DNA from: Oleiagrimonas citrea
GTDB lineage: Bacteria > Pseudomonadota > Gammaproteobacteria > Xanthomonadales > Rhodanobacteraceae
Length of the DNA: 64,000 bases
Direction of reading: 5' to 3'
NCBI RefSeq assembly: GCF_012395255.1
Contig: NZ_JAAZQD010000004.1
Span: forward strand, 186,001-250,000
Below, piece by piece: positions 47,584 to 56,330 of the stretch (positions are counted from its first letter, which is position 1; the number at the start of each line of letters is the position of its first letter). Both the position numbers and the translations under genes were made by a program. The notes beneath the pieces were generated by a model. The model was not told the origin of the DNA. It made no database searches and worked only from the letters and a program-made list of their open reading frames with translations.

Positions 47584-48257
47584 CATTTTCCTGAAGTGTG
47601 CCGGGAGCGGACCCGTATTCGAGCCGTATGCGGGTTTCAAACATGCCGGGTTCTATTCCGTTCCACACGCTGTTCACTGCAGTCGATGCTACGCGAGTAG
47701 GGTGTTTTCAGGTATCTGGGGCAACGAAGAGAGAGCCTGGGTGGCTCGTCACCTGTTGTGACACATTTGCCGCAAGGGTGTGGCCCGATCATTGCCCGGC
47801 TGAAGTCGCGTATTCCAAGCATGAGGGCGGCGCGGACTATGACTACGTCAGCGCCGCGTATGCGGCATGTTCAATTGGGGTTCCGCTGGTGTACAGGCAT
47901 GGTGCCGTGCCTGGTTTGCACGGCGAATGTCCGAACACATCTCTGCATGGAATCTTCATCATAAGATTGCCAGATTTGTGCATAAGTTCACGGCTCGGTG
48001 GCATATGGTCGTGTAAAGGGCTGCACCGATCATGCGATGAGTACTCGGATCGTGCCGCAGAGCGAAGCGCGGACGCGCCCGCACAGGGATACGTTCAACA
48101 AAGCTTTGGTCGACGTTCTAGATGGTACGTCGATCGATATGGGGTGGCTGGCCGGCAGCATGCGGCGGACATTCCGGAGGGGAGTCGGAGCAGGCGAGCG
48201 CGTCGCGGTGCGGCGTGCCGACTTTCGTTGGATGGGAAATCAAGGAAGGAGGGGAAC
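47584..48257. other. Gene-poor 674-bp stretch
   Basis: No convincing coding sequence on either strand. One open frame continues through it into the next gene, but only the part from 48258 has protein-like composition and a ribosome site. Base composition is less GC-rich than in the neighbouring genes. It must hold the promoter of the haem/CVNH gene; it could be the remains of a lost gene. Confidence 0.45.
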
Positions 48258-49922
48258 ATGAAGATCGCATCGATGCTTGCATGGGCGGGTGTGTCCTGCC
48301 TGGTCTGGACGGCTCCTGCTGTGGCGGCCGGGCCGCCGCCGGGATCCTATCTGCTGAGTTGTACCGGCGCGGCGGTTCAGGGGGATGCGCTGTCCGCCAG
48401 TTGTCAGACCTTGAGCGGCAGTTTCCAGCAGACCACGCTGGAGCAACTGGGAACCTGCCAGAACGAGGTGATGAAGGGTGGCGACATCGCCAACCTCAAC
48501 GGCAACCTGGTCTGCGTGCCCAATCTTCCGAATGCGACCGGCGAGGCGTATCCGCAGTCGGAAACCACCGTCAACGGCTGGGTCTATTCGGGCAATCAGG
48601 CGGCGTTGATTCGGCATGCCTGGTCGATCTGGGCGGGATTGACCCAGTACACCGGCAAGGTCAACGGCACGCCCGTGCGCGCTTTCGAAACCTGGACCAC
48701 GCCCTCGAACATGATCTATCGCATCCAGTCCGGGCTGGGCACGGATGTCGTCAAGGGACGGGTGCTGCTGCAGAAGTCGCAACTGCTGCGTCCGGGCAGC
48801 CGCTTCAAGCTGGAAATGCCGCATCAGTTCCGTAATCTTCAGCCGATGCTGAAGTCGGCGTCGGCGATTCCGGACGGCGATACCAAAATCTTCGTCACGG
48901 TGGCCTACAACCCGGCCGCTGCCGAACATGCGATCCGCAACAAGCTGTTCCTTCAGAGCACGCTTAACCGCTACCTGAAGGAGGGCTACACGCAGATCCC
49001 GGTGTTCCCGACCAGCGCCATCACGATCAAGCCGGTCTACAAGGTCATTCAGAAAAACGAGACCGATGGGAACGTCAAGGACGGCATCTACACGATGCCC
49101 GGCTGGCCTGGCACGCCTTCGCCGGCGAAGACCTTCCCGGAACCGGACTGGGGCGCGTGTGTATACGTCGACGTCAATCAGAGCGGTCCCAGCACGGGCA
49201 ACGCGATCGATAAGGGCTGTGCCGGCCGCACGGCGTCCACCACGTTTCATGTGAGCGACTTCATCCATCACGTGATCACGGCGCAGGAAGCGCCGGCCAT
49301 CGCTTCGCAGACCAAGATGAAAGTGTCCGCGGGCGACATCGCCATTCTGGTCGGCATGCACGTGACCACGCGCGAGACCACGCGCTGGGCCTGGCAGACC
49401 TTCTGGTGGTCGGCCAACCCGAACCAGCCGTATCTGCCCAGCGACAGCACCATCGCGGCGGCCCGTCCGCAGCAGGACATGGATGCGGAGTCCGGTCACT
49501 ACGCGATGGCGCTCTCGTACCAGATGGTCGCGCCGGCGCAACCGATCAATGGCGGCCAGAGCGTCGGTCATTCCGTGATCGCCTACAACCCGCATCTGGA
49601 AGCCGGTTTCTCGCCGTCGACCTTCCAGGCCAGGGGCAGCATCACGCAGCCGGACGGTAAGGTGATCACCAACGAGTACGGGGTGCAGACCAACTGCATG
49701 AGCTGCCACGGACAGGCGCAATACCAGTCCACGCCCGGGCACTACAAGGATCCGGACAATCGCGAGAAGCCGTATGCGGCGGACTTCTATTTCGGTCTGA
49801 ACGATCCCTCGTTCCAGGGCAAGCTGCAGCTCGACTTCGCCTGGTCGATTTTGGGTAACCTGGTGCTCGATGACGATGGTGGGCAAGGCATGGTCAAGAG
49901 CAAGAAGGCCATGCACAAGTAA
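48258..49922 (+). CDS. Exported CVNH-domain protein with a C-terminal CXXCH haem site
   Basis: 554 aa, ATG at 48258 behind AAGGAGGGG. Signal peptide 1-24 (AVAAG). Residues about 26-90 resemble a cyanovirin-N homology domain: GSYLLSCTGAAVQGDALSASC, then SGSFQQTTL, then DIANLNGNLVC, with the paired Cys of that fold. The middle (about 100-460) is a conserved-looking enzyme-like region without a family I recognise. C480-x2-C483-H484 (NCMSCHG) is a cytochrome c haem motif. The combination suggests a periplasmic haem protein with a carbohydrate-binding module. Confidence 0.8.
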   Translation: MKIASMLAWAGVSCLVWTAPAVAAGPPPGSYLLSCTGAAVQGDALSASCQTLSGSFQQTTLEQLGTCQNEVMKGGDIANLNGNLVCVPNLPNATGEAYPQSETTVNGWVYSGNQAALIRHAWSIWAGLTQYTGKVNGTPVRAFETWTTPSNMIYRIQSGLGTDVVKGRVLLQKSQLLRPGSRFKLEMPHQFRNLQPMLKSASAIPDGDTKIFVTVAYNPAAAEHAIRNKLFLQSTLNRYLKEGYTQIPVFPTSAITIKPVYKVIQKNETDGNVKDGIYTMPGWPGTPSPAKTFPEPDWGACVYVDVNQSGPSTGNAIDKGCAGRTASTTFHVSDFIHHVITAQEAPAIASQTKMKVSAGDIAILVGMHVTTRETTRWAWQTFWWSANPNQPYLPSDSTIAAARPQQDMDAESGHYAMALSYQMVAPAQPINGGQSVGHSVIAYNPHLEAGFSPSTFQARGSITQPDGKVITNEYGVQTNCMSCHGQAQYQSTPGHYKDPDNREKPYAADFYFGLNDPSFQGKLQLDFAWSILGNLVLDDDGGQGMVKSKKAMHK

Positions 49923-49945
49923 AGCGGGCCATTAGGTCCTGAATG

Positions 49946-49980
49946 CGAAAAACGGGATGCTTCAGGCATCCCGTTTTTCG
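49946..49980. terminator. Rho-independent terminator (bidirectional)
   Basis: Perfect 15-bp arms, CGAAAAACGGGATGC and its complement, around a 5-nt loop. The terminal A/T runs can end transcription from both sides. It lies between the haem-protein gene and the convergent dioxygenase gene. Confidence 0.92.
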
Positions 49981-50041
49981 TTGCAGTCGATCGCCGAAGT
50001 GCATTTTCGTCGGGAGATCGATGTGCTCGATTCGTTCCCTG

Positions 50042-51070
50042 TCAGCCAGCGCGGGCAGTTGTCATGCCGACGGTGGCTGCATGCGTGATGTACTGGACGA
50101 TCCGCGGGCGTTCACCCAGGTTGGGGCGACTGCCGTGTGGCAGCCAGGCGTGCCAGATCACCAGGTCGCCAGCGCGGCCCGCAATCGGCTTCGAGCCCAG
50201 TGCATGGAGGTCCTGTTGGTGCGGATCGACGCCGGGTTCGAGCGTGGTCAGCCAGTCGGGCAGTTTGTGGTGGAAACCCGGCACCACAGTCAGTGCCCCC
50301 TGTTCGGCCGGCGTATCGGTGAAATAGAGGATGCCCTGCGTGTCGAACGCGAGCGGTGCAGCGAGATCGAGATCCCAGTGCAGATCCGGTCCGGGGAAGG
50401 GGCAATACTGGCGCTGCGGCGGATGGAATCCGCAGCGGTCCGCCGTGGGCCACAGGTCGGCGGTTCCCCACAACTGCGCGAACGCCTTGTGGATGCGCGG
50501 TGAGCGGCGCGCGGCATCCAGCGCCGAGTGCTGGATCAGCTCGACCATGATGCCGTGGCGATCGGTGCTGGATCGATACCACGACTCGGGGTCTTCGAGA
50601 TCGGCGCCGACATGGGCGCATATGGTCTTCACGGCGGCCTGTCGTTCGGCCTCGGTGATGGCATCGTGCAGCACGACGTAACCGTGTTCGTTCCAATGAG
50701 CGAGGTCCGCGTCGCTCAGTACGGGCGGGCTTGCCTCGATGGCATCCAGCCAGGCGCGGGCAACTTTTGGACATGGTTCGCGATGAACGGCAGCGCGCAG
50801 GCGCTCGACGTTGAATGGATCGGGCGTGCCAGCCGTGGCCACAATCCAGGCTTCGAAGGCCTCGAATGTCGAAGCGTTGTGCATCAGGTATTCCCAGGTC
50901 TGATGCAGACCGACTCCCAGCGCATTGAGGACCTGGTGATCCAGCCGCTCTTCGCCGGGGCGCGATGGTTCCGTGGCGGACCGTGCCGCCACGGCGAACG
51001 CCCACATGCGCTTGAGGTGAGGAACGCCGAGTGCACCGGTCTCGGTCGAGGAAGGCAGGGATACGGGCAT
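50042..51070 (-). CDS. Phytanoyl-CoA dioxygenase (PhyH)-family Fe(II)/2-oxoglutarate oxygenase
   Basis: 342 aa from the ATG at 51070; a TTG two codons upstream is also open. A helical N-terminal part (1-125) precedes the double-stranded beta-helix, with the iron-binding H-x-D in LHWDLD near residue 234 and the distal His in LPHGSRPNLGERPR. The distal His is followed by the Arg that binds 2-oxoglutarate. Small-molecule hydroxylases of this family often tailor natural products. It lies 0.9 kb from the graspetide precursor, but an exported-protein gene comes between and the orientation is opposite. Confidence 0.88.
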   Translation of the reverse strand: MPVSLPSSTETGALGVPHLKRMWAFAVAARSATEPSRPGEERLDHQVLNALGVGLHQTWEYLMHNASTFEAFEAWIVATAGTPDPFNVERLRAAVHREPCPKVARAWLDAIEASPPVLSDADLAHWNEHGYVVLHDAITEAERQAAVKTICAHVGADLEDPESWYRSSTDRHGIMVELIQHSALDAARRSPRIHKAFAQLWGTADLWPTADRCGFHPPQRQYCPFPGPDLHWDLDLAAPLAFDTQGILYFTDTPAEQGALTVVPGFHHKLPDWLTTLEPGVDPHQQDLHALGSKPIAGRAGDLVIWHAWLPHGSRPNLGERPRIVQYITHAATVGMTTARAG

Positions 51071-51219
51071 GGACAAATGATTTTTCCGATTGGGTCGTCG
51101 AAGTCGTTGTCAGCTTCAAGCTGTGTCCGGCGGTGCGCGAAACCCAGTCGCTTCCGGCATCAAGGAGCGAGCATGATACTTCCCGGCTCGCTTGCCACGA
51201 CAGGAAGCTGCCTGACTCA

Positions 51220-51723
51220 TCACATACGGTCGGAATGTTTCGGTCCCATCCGCGTGAAGTAGTGAGTTTTCAGAATCGGGTGGCCGTTCTTGTCGTAATA
51301 CACGGCCGTTTCAGTCATGTGCTTATGGTCCGCAGCGACCGTGTAGATGCGTGTCGAGGCCGGTATGCCATGCATGCTGAGCGCCAGGACCAGCGTATCG
51401 GGTTGCGGCATCTTCATTGCATAGAGATCGGCCTCGGGGCTGCCCTTCACCGGATACGAAGCGCCGTCGAGCGTGGCGGTGCTGACGGTGTGTACCTCTT
51501 TGCCGTTTGCGTAGACGATATCGACATCCATCGTCAGCTTCGCCAGGTCCGCGTGGCGGAATGCTATGACGACCTTTTTCGGCCGCTGTGCTGGCGGCAT
51601 CGGCAGGCGTGATTTGACGACGGCCCAGCGACCGAGCAAGGGAGAGCAGTGTGGAGACTTGGCCAGAACCGGGGCGCTGATCGTAGCGGCGACGAGCACA
51701 AAACAGGAAAAGACGGTTTTCAT
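51220..51723 (-). CDS. Exported protein of unknown function
   Basis: 167 aa. Signal peptide 1-21 (PVLAKS). The mature domain is beta-rich, with a GRWAVVKSRLP start and a YDKNGHPILKTHYFTRM end, like small lipocalin-type or DUF periplasmic proteins, but no family can be named. Divergent from the graspetide precursor with 265 bp between them. A role as immunity or target protein cannot be tested from sequence. Confidence 0.65.
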   Translation of the reverse strand: MKTVFSCFVLVAATISAPVLAKSPHCSPLLGRWAVVKSRLPMPPAQRPKKVVIAFRHADLAKLTMDVDIVYANGKEVHTVSTATLDGASYPVKGSPEADLYAMKMPQPDTLVLALSMHGIPASTRIYTVAADHKHMTETAVYYDKNGHPILKTHYFTRMGPKHSDRM

Positions 51724-51854
51724 GCGGATTTTCCAGAAACAGCAAGCCTCAACTTTGCATCAATGCCATATGTTCGGCAAATTCTGCGCGCAGCGATTGG
51801 ATTAGCCATTAACCGGCATTGAGTGGGTGTTATTTATTGCCGTGCGGGCCCATG

Positions 51855-51931
51855 CGTGATTTTTTTCACGTTTTTTTATAGCGATGGTTCTAGAATCGGT
51901 AGGCAGTGTCCCTCCGATTATTCGGGGCACT
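51855..51931 (+). promoter_or_regulatory. Probable promoter/leader region of the graspetide operon
   Basis: AT-rich patch with a small hairpin CGTGA/TCACG followed by T7 (51855-51877), a near-consensus -10 TAGAAT (51891-51896) without a clear -35, and an imperfect hairpin built from AGTGTCCCTCCGA and TCGGGGCACT (51905-51931). The hairpins could form a leader structure. Promoter assignment is tentative. Confidence 0.4.
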
Positions 51932-51988
51932 CGAGGGGCAATGTTATTCGCGCACCTCGTTCATTGTATTTGACAAGGAGATTGCATC

Positions 51989-52162
51989 ATGGAGAGCAAT
52001 AAGGTGACCGATCGCACCACCCGCCCGTTCGGGCGCGTCGTGGCGAGTGAGATCAGCCGCAAGAATACGGATGAGCTGAAGAAGGGGTGCTACCACTCCG
52101 TGACGTCCGGTTCGGTCTCGAATGACACGCCGGATCCGACCGACCTGGGCTTCCTGCCCTAA
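51989..52162 (+). CDS. Graspetide (omega-ester peptide) precursor
   Basis: 57 aa, with AAGGAG upstream of the ATG; too short for routine gene calls. The leader (about 1-33) has TRPFGRVVASEIS, placed like the PFFARYLE recognition helix of microviridin leaders, and ends in a KKG. The core (34-57) has Ser/Thr at 37, 39, 40, 42, 44, 47 and 51 as possible ester donors, and Asp at 46, 49 and 52, spaced by three, as acceptors, ending GFLP. It lacks the TxKYPSD motif of microviridin and marinostatin. An ATP-grasp ligase gene follows on the same strand, which supports the call. Confidence 0.85.
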   Translation: MESNKVTDRTTRPFGRVVASEISRKNTDELKKGCYHSVTSGSVSNDTPDPTDLGFLP

Positions 52163-52216
52163 TCGTCGCGATTGCAAGTCGCTGCATCGTATGACGGGTG
52201 CAGTGAACTGCGTCCG

Positions 52217-52254
52217 GGCCGACCGTTGCCTGCTCGGTCTTGCAACGGTCGGCC
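52217..52254 (+). promoter_or_regulatory. 13-bp stem-loop between precursor and ligase genes
   Basis: GGCCGACCGTTGC (52217-52229) pairs perfectly with GCAACGGTCGGCC (52242-52254) around a 12-nt loop; no T-run follows. RiPP operons often place such a hairpin after the precursor gene as a partial terminator or 3' stabiliser, giving more precursor than enzyme mRNA. Confidence 0.75.
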
Positions 52255-52306
52255 ATTGATGTGAAAGCAACTCAAAATCGAGCACGATTTTTGAACGGAG
52301 ACGCAC

Positions 52307-53392
52307 ATGGACAAGGCTGTCCTGATTCTGGCCAAGTGGAATGAACCGCATACGGCTGCATTGCGCTGGTCCCTCGATCGCATGGATATTCCGACCCGTA
52401 TTGCTCCGGATTTCAGTTGTGTGGGACGGCGTATCTCGATTCACGCCGACGGTGGCGGCATGCGCTGGTGGTCGGATGCCTGCCCGGATGCGCCCCGCTC
52501 GATCTGGTTCCGGCGGCCGGCGGCCCCCGAGCCCGAACCGTGCATGGAGTCGGATCGCGAATTCCTCACCGTGCAGTGGAAATTTTTCCAGAAGAACCTC
52601 TTCGATCTGGGTACGAAGGTTCTGGATACGCTCTGGATCAACGATCCGGTCGCGGCCTACGCGGCCGAGAGCAAGCTCGTGCAGTTGCAGGCAGCGGCCG
52701 AGCTGGATATTCCGTTCCCCGACATGGTGGTGACCAATCATGCCGAGGACGTCGCACGGTTGATTCAGCGTTGGGGGCGGGTGATCTACAAGACGTTCTA
52801 TCCGCACAGCTGGTTGAGCCGTTCCAAGGGCAAGCTGTACGACCTGGGTGTGACCCTGCTCGATGCGGATTCGGAACTGCCCGAGGCGTCCATCGCCATG
52901 TGTCCCGGTATCTTCCAGCGGTACATCGACAAGACCGAAGACATTCGCGTGACCGTGATCGGTGATCGGATTTTCGCTGTGCGTGTGCTCAAGCAGTCCG
53001 GGGCCGCCTATCTGGACTGGCGTCAGCAGGTTCTCGCGGACGAGACCCGCATGGAGACAGTGCAACTGCCGGCTGCGTGGGAGGAGCGCATTCGCAGGCT
53101 CATGAAGAAGCTGGGCATCGTTGTCGGCTGTGCCGATCTGGTTGTCGATCAGCAGGGCGACATGTATTTCCTGGAGGTCAACCAGGCGGGCCAGTTCCTG
53201 TTTGTAGAGGAAAAGCTTCCCGAGGTGCCTCTGCTCAGGGCGATGACGGCGATGCTCATGCAGGGGCGCTGCGACTATTCGCTCGATGCCTGTGACCCAG
53301 TGCATTTTGGGGACTTCAAGCGATCGGACGAACATCAGCGCGTCATGGACTCCTACGGCGAGGCCGCGCTTATCGCATCCGAGGAGCCCTGA
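52307..53392 (+). CDS. ATP-grasp graspetide ligase, MvdC/MvdD-like
   Basis: 361 aa. Joins acidic side chains of the core to Ser/Thr (ester) or Lys (amide) through an acyl phosphate. Visible family features: IWFRRP (66-71), LWINDP (109-114) followed by A-x2-K-x2-QL-x2-A and a P-x-TL-like FPDMVVTN strand, the nucleotide-binding Lys in IYKTFYPHSW (K162), and the metal-binding end YFLEVNQAGQFLFVEE. It has the length of MvdD-type ligases. It is the only ligase in the locus, so all crosslinks would be made by one enzyme. No acetyltransferase, protease or exporter gene is adjacent. Confidence 0.92.
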   Translation: MDKAVLILAKWNEPHTAALRWSLDRMDIPTRIAPDFSCVGRRISIHADGGGMRWWSDACPDAPRSIWFRRPAAPEPEPCMESDREFLTVQWKFFQKNLFDLGTKVLDTLWINDPVAAYAAESKLVQLQAAAELDIPFPDMVVTNHAEDVARLIQRWGRVIYKTFYPHSWLSRSKGKLYDLGVTLLDADSELPEASIAMCPGIFQRYIDKTEDIRVTVIGDRIFAVRVLKQSGAAYLDWRQQVLADETRMETVQLPAAWEERIRRLMKKLGIVVGCADLVVDQQGDMYFLEVNQAGQFLFVEEKLPEVPLLRAMTAMLMQGRCDYSLDACDPVHFGDFKRSDEHQRVMDSYGEAALIASEEP

Positions 53393-53462
53393 CTGCGCCA
53401 CGCTTCGATTCCGCGCAAGGCTCGGCACAAACAGTTTCGCGAGGCTTGTCCATGGAAGCGGC

Positions 53463-53492
53463 AAAAAAAAACGGGCGGCCTGGAGCCGCCCG
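53463..53492 (-). terminator. Rho-independent terminator of metK
   Basis: ACGGGCGGC pairs with GCCGCCCGT around a 4-nt loop, with eight T on the minus strand after it. It starts about 32 nt past the metK stop. Without a good T-run on the plus strand it is less likely to end the graspetide transcript. Confidence 0.92.
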
Positions 53493-53523
53493 TTCTCGAT
53501 ACTGCCGTGTGTTCGACGCGACG

Positions 53524-54768
53524 TTACTTCAGTTTGGCCGCCTTGCGCAGTTCTTCCGCACGATCCGTCTTCTCCCACGGGAACGCCTCGAACGCGTCGG
53601 TCTTGTGCTGCGTCTTGCGGCCGTTCTCGAGGGTCTCGTAGCTGTAATGCGCCTTCGTCACCGGTTTGCGGCCGAAGTGGCCGTAGCTGGCGGTGCGCTG
53701 GTACATGGGATGGATCAGATCCAGCATCTGGATGATGCCGTACGGACGCAGGTCGAAGTGCTGCGCGATCAGGGCCTCGATCTTCTCGTCCGGGATCTTG
53801 CCGGTGCCGAAGGTGGTGACGGAAATGGAGGTCGGGCGGGCCACGCCGATGGCGTAGCTGACCTGCACCTCGCACTTGTCGGCGATGCCGGCGGCGACGA
53901 TGTTCTTGGCTACGTAGCGCGCGGCATAGGCGGCCGAGCGGTCCACCTTCGACGGGTCCTTGCCGGAGAACGCGCCACCGCCGTGGCGGGCCATGCCGCC
54001 ATAGGTGTCGACGATGATCTTGCGGCCAGTCAGGCCGCAGTCGCCGACGGGACCGCCGATGACGAACTTGCCGGTCGGGTTGATGTGCATTTTCGACTTG
54101 GTCAGCGTCTTCAGCCACGCGGCCGGCAGCACCGGCTTCAGGATGTGCTCGTAGACGCCGTCGAGGATTTCCTTGTGCTTGATGCCCGGATCGTGCTGCG
54201 TGGACAGCACCACGGCGTCGATGCCGGCGATCTTGCCGTCGTCGTAGCGCAGGGTGACCTGGCTCTTGGCGTCCGGACGCAGCCACGGCAGCGGGCTGTT
54301 CCTTTGCTTGCGAACCTTGGCTTGCTGCTCGACGAGGCGGTGCGAATAGTAGATCGGAGCCGGCATCAGCTCGCGGGTCTCGTTGCAGGCGTAGCCGAAC
54401 ATCAGGCCCTGGTCGCCGGCGCCTTGTTCCTCGGGCTTCTTGCGGTCGACGCCGCGATTGATGTCGGGTGACTGCTTGCCGATCAGGTTCAGCACGCCGC
54501 AGGTGGCGCCGTCGAAGCCGACTTCGGACGAGTCGTAGCCGATGTCGAGGATGACCTTGCGGGTCAGATCTTCGATGTCGACCCAGGCGTCGGTGGTGAT
54601 TTCGCCGGAAACAATGGCGACACCGGTCTTGACCATGGTCTCGCAGGCCACGCGGGCGCGCGGATCCTGGGCCAGGATGGCGTCCAGCACGGCGTCGGAG
54701 ATCTGGTCGGCGATCTTGTCCGGGTGTCCCTCGGAGACCGACTCGGAGGTGAAGAGGTAGCTGCTCAT
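53524..54768 (-). CDS. metK: S-adenosylmethionine synthase
   Basis: 414 aa. Makes S-adenosylmethionine from methionine and ATP. Landmarks: [29 protein letters not shown] at the start, [14 protein letters not shown] in the middle, the P-loop-like [23 protein letters not shown] and the [10 protein letters not shown] end. RBS AAGGAAGG upstream. No riboswitch is visible in its short leader, unlike ahcY. Confidence 0.98.
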   Translation of the reverse strand: MSSYLFTSESVSEGHPDKIADQISDAVLDAILAQDPRARVACETMVKTGVAIVSGEITTDAWVDIEDLTRKVILDIGYDSSEVGFDGATCGVLNLIGKQSPDINRGVDRKKPEEQGAGDQGLMFGYACNETRELMPAPIYYSHRLVEQQAKVRKQRNSPLPWLRPDAKSQVTLRYDDGKIAGIDAVVLSTQHDPGIKHKEILDGVYEHILKPVLPAAWLKTLTKSKMHINPTGKFVIGGPVGDCGLTGRKIIVDTYGGMARHGGGAFSGKDPSKVDRSAAYAARYVAKNIVAAGIADKCEVQVSYAIGVARPTSISVTTFGTGKIPDEKIEALIAQHFDLRPYGIIQMLDLIHPMYQRTASYGHFGRKPVTKAHYSYETLENGRKTQHKTDAFEAFPWEKTDRAEELRKAAKLK

Positions 54769-54969
54769 CGAGGCCTATATCCTTCCTTGCGGATAAAGAG
54801 ATAAACGAAAGGCGCCATGATACAACCGCTGCTTCGCGATTGCATCGTGCGCTGCGGCGTCGCATGCCCGCAAACCGCCCGAACCTGCGCCGCATGCGGG
54901 CCGCGGTGCGCCCGACGGACGCCGTTCGTCGCCCTGAGTCTGGGCATGTGCGAAGCGTGGAGCAAGTCG

Positions 54970-56322
54970 ATGAAATACAAGGGTGTGCTGATGTTGGCCC
55001 TTCTGGCAGGCCTAATCGGTCCGGTTCGGGCGGCGCAGGGGTCGTGTACCGGGCGGACGCTGCCGGTGCAGCGGATGTTCTGCGAAAGCCCGGCGTTGCA
55101 GCGTATGGAGATGGCAATCCAGGATCTGGAGCGCACCCACGTAGACGCTGGGGCTGCACGGGACGCGAGCGTGTGGCGGGCCGATCGCGATGATGCGCTG
55201 TGGACAGCGATGCGCTACGGCTTTTCCGGGCGCGAGGTGCGCAAGCGGGCCTGGGCGCTCGAACGCGCACGCATGGACGAGTTGCTGAGCCGAAGAGGAC
55301 TCGGGGCTGGGCTGGATGAACCGCTGACTGCTCTGGTGCGGGTTCTGCGTGCGGCGGACGTGTCGGTGGATGTGGATCTTGCGTCGGTCTGGCGAGCCTC
55401 GGATGCATCCGTGCATACGGCACGTGTCGTGGCCGGCGACAATCCGGCGGCAGTGCCTTCGCCCGAAGGCGTGTTCCGGTCCTTGCAGGTGCATCCGACG
55501 CCGGCCTTGACGGAGCAGGTGAGGCAGTGGGCTTCCGGTAGCCCGAATCTGACGCTGCACTGGCTGGCCTCCGCACGCATCGGCGCCGTGGAGAGCGTGC
55601 AGGGCTCGGCGGATTGCGCGTACCGGACATGGTTCCGCGTCGATGCAGACGGTGTGGCGCATGTCTTGCCCGCGCCGATGCTGGACCAGGCTCCTTGCAT
55701 CGGCGCCGGCGAGCGCATCACGCTCGTGCGTGCGGGGCATGACACCTATGTGATGCTGCAGCGGCGCGTGGATGCGGACACCGTGGATGTTTCCACGCAG
55801 TGGTGGGCCGGTCAGCGTTGGGCCAGTCCGCAGCGCGTGCGCCTGCGGTTCGATCATGCGCTGCACGTCGACGCGCTGCGCTGTGCGGTCCGCGACTGCG
55901 GACCCTATCGGAAGGCGGTTGCGCGTCTCGCTGCGCGCTACGACCGCAGCCCACAGGCGGGTCAGTTGCCGGTGCCGAAGATTGAGAAGGCTGTCATGCA
56001 ACGCATGCTGCGCATGGCTCGGCGAACCGCGGCGGCGCATCCCGAGGCCGGCACGAACCGCTTGCCATTCGGTCAGGATCTGGCGTGGAACCGGTTCTGC
56101 GACGAGGCGACGTATTTCTACGTGCGCGTGAACGGGCAGCGGGTGCTCGGCCGGATCGGCCACGGCCATCGGGGTTGGCGCACCGACGATGGCTGGCTGG
56201 TCGGGCTGTGGGCCGAGCGTGACGGTCGGCTGCAGCCGGTCGCCGGCGCGGTGGTGCGACGCGCACGCGGGCGGTTGCTCAGCGTGTCGGCCATGCCGCC
56301 GGCAATCATGCCGACACGTTGA
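54970..56322 (+). CDS. Exported protein with LprI-like N-terminus
   Basis: 450 aa from the ATG at 54970 (GGAGC upstream). Signal peptide 1-22. Residues about 26-95 (C-x-GRTLPVQRMFCESPALQRMEMAIQDLERT) resemble the Cys-containing helical LprI/DUF1311 unit found in lysozyme-inhibitor-like lipoproteins. The remaining 350 residues are beta-rich, with two pairs of Cys (SADCAY/QAPC and RCAVRDC), and have no recognised family. Divergent from metK; convergent with the receptor-channel gene. Confidence 0.7.
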   Translation: MKYKGVLMLALLAGLIGPVRAAQGSCTGRTLPVQRMFCESPALQRMEMAIQDLERTHVDAGAARDASVWRADRDDALWTAMRYGFSGREVRKRAWALERARMDELLSRRGLGAGLDEPLTALVRVLRAADVSVDVDLASVWRASDASVHTARVVAGDNPAAVPSPEGVFRSLQVHPTPALTEQVRQWASGSPNLTLHWLASARIGAVESVQGSADCAYRTWFRVDADGVAHVLPAPMLDQAPCIGAGERITLVRAGHDTYVMLQRRVDADTVDVSTQWWAGQRWASPQRVRLRFDHALHVDALRCAVRDCGPYRKAVARLAARYDRSPQAGQLPVPKIEKAVMQRMLRMARRTAAAHPEAGTNRLPFGQDLAWNRFCDEATYFYVRVNGQRVLGRIGHGHRGWRTDDGWLVGLWAERDGRLQPVAGAVVRRARGRLLSVSAMPPAIMPTR

Positions 56323-56330
56323 GCGGGCGC

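Noticed and set aside
47598-48257. N-terminal extension of the CVNH/haem protein
   Set aside because: The upstream part has no protein-like composition, and a signal peptide plus strong ribosome site start the gene at 48258.
51989-52162. Calling the precursor a microviridin
   Set aside because: The TxKYPSD core motif is absent and only one ligase is present; a broader graspetide label is safer.
54769-54969. Riboswitch upstream of metK
   Set aside because: No SAM or SAH aptamer consensus strands found in the leader; only a short hairpin overlapping the ribosome site.
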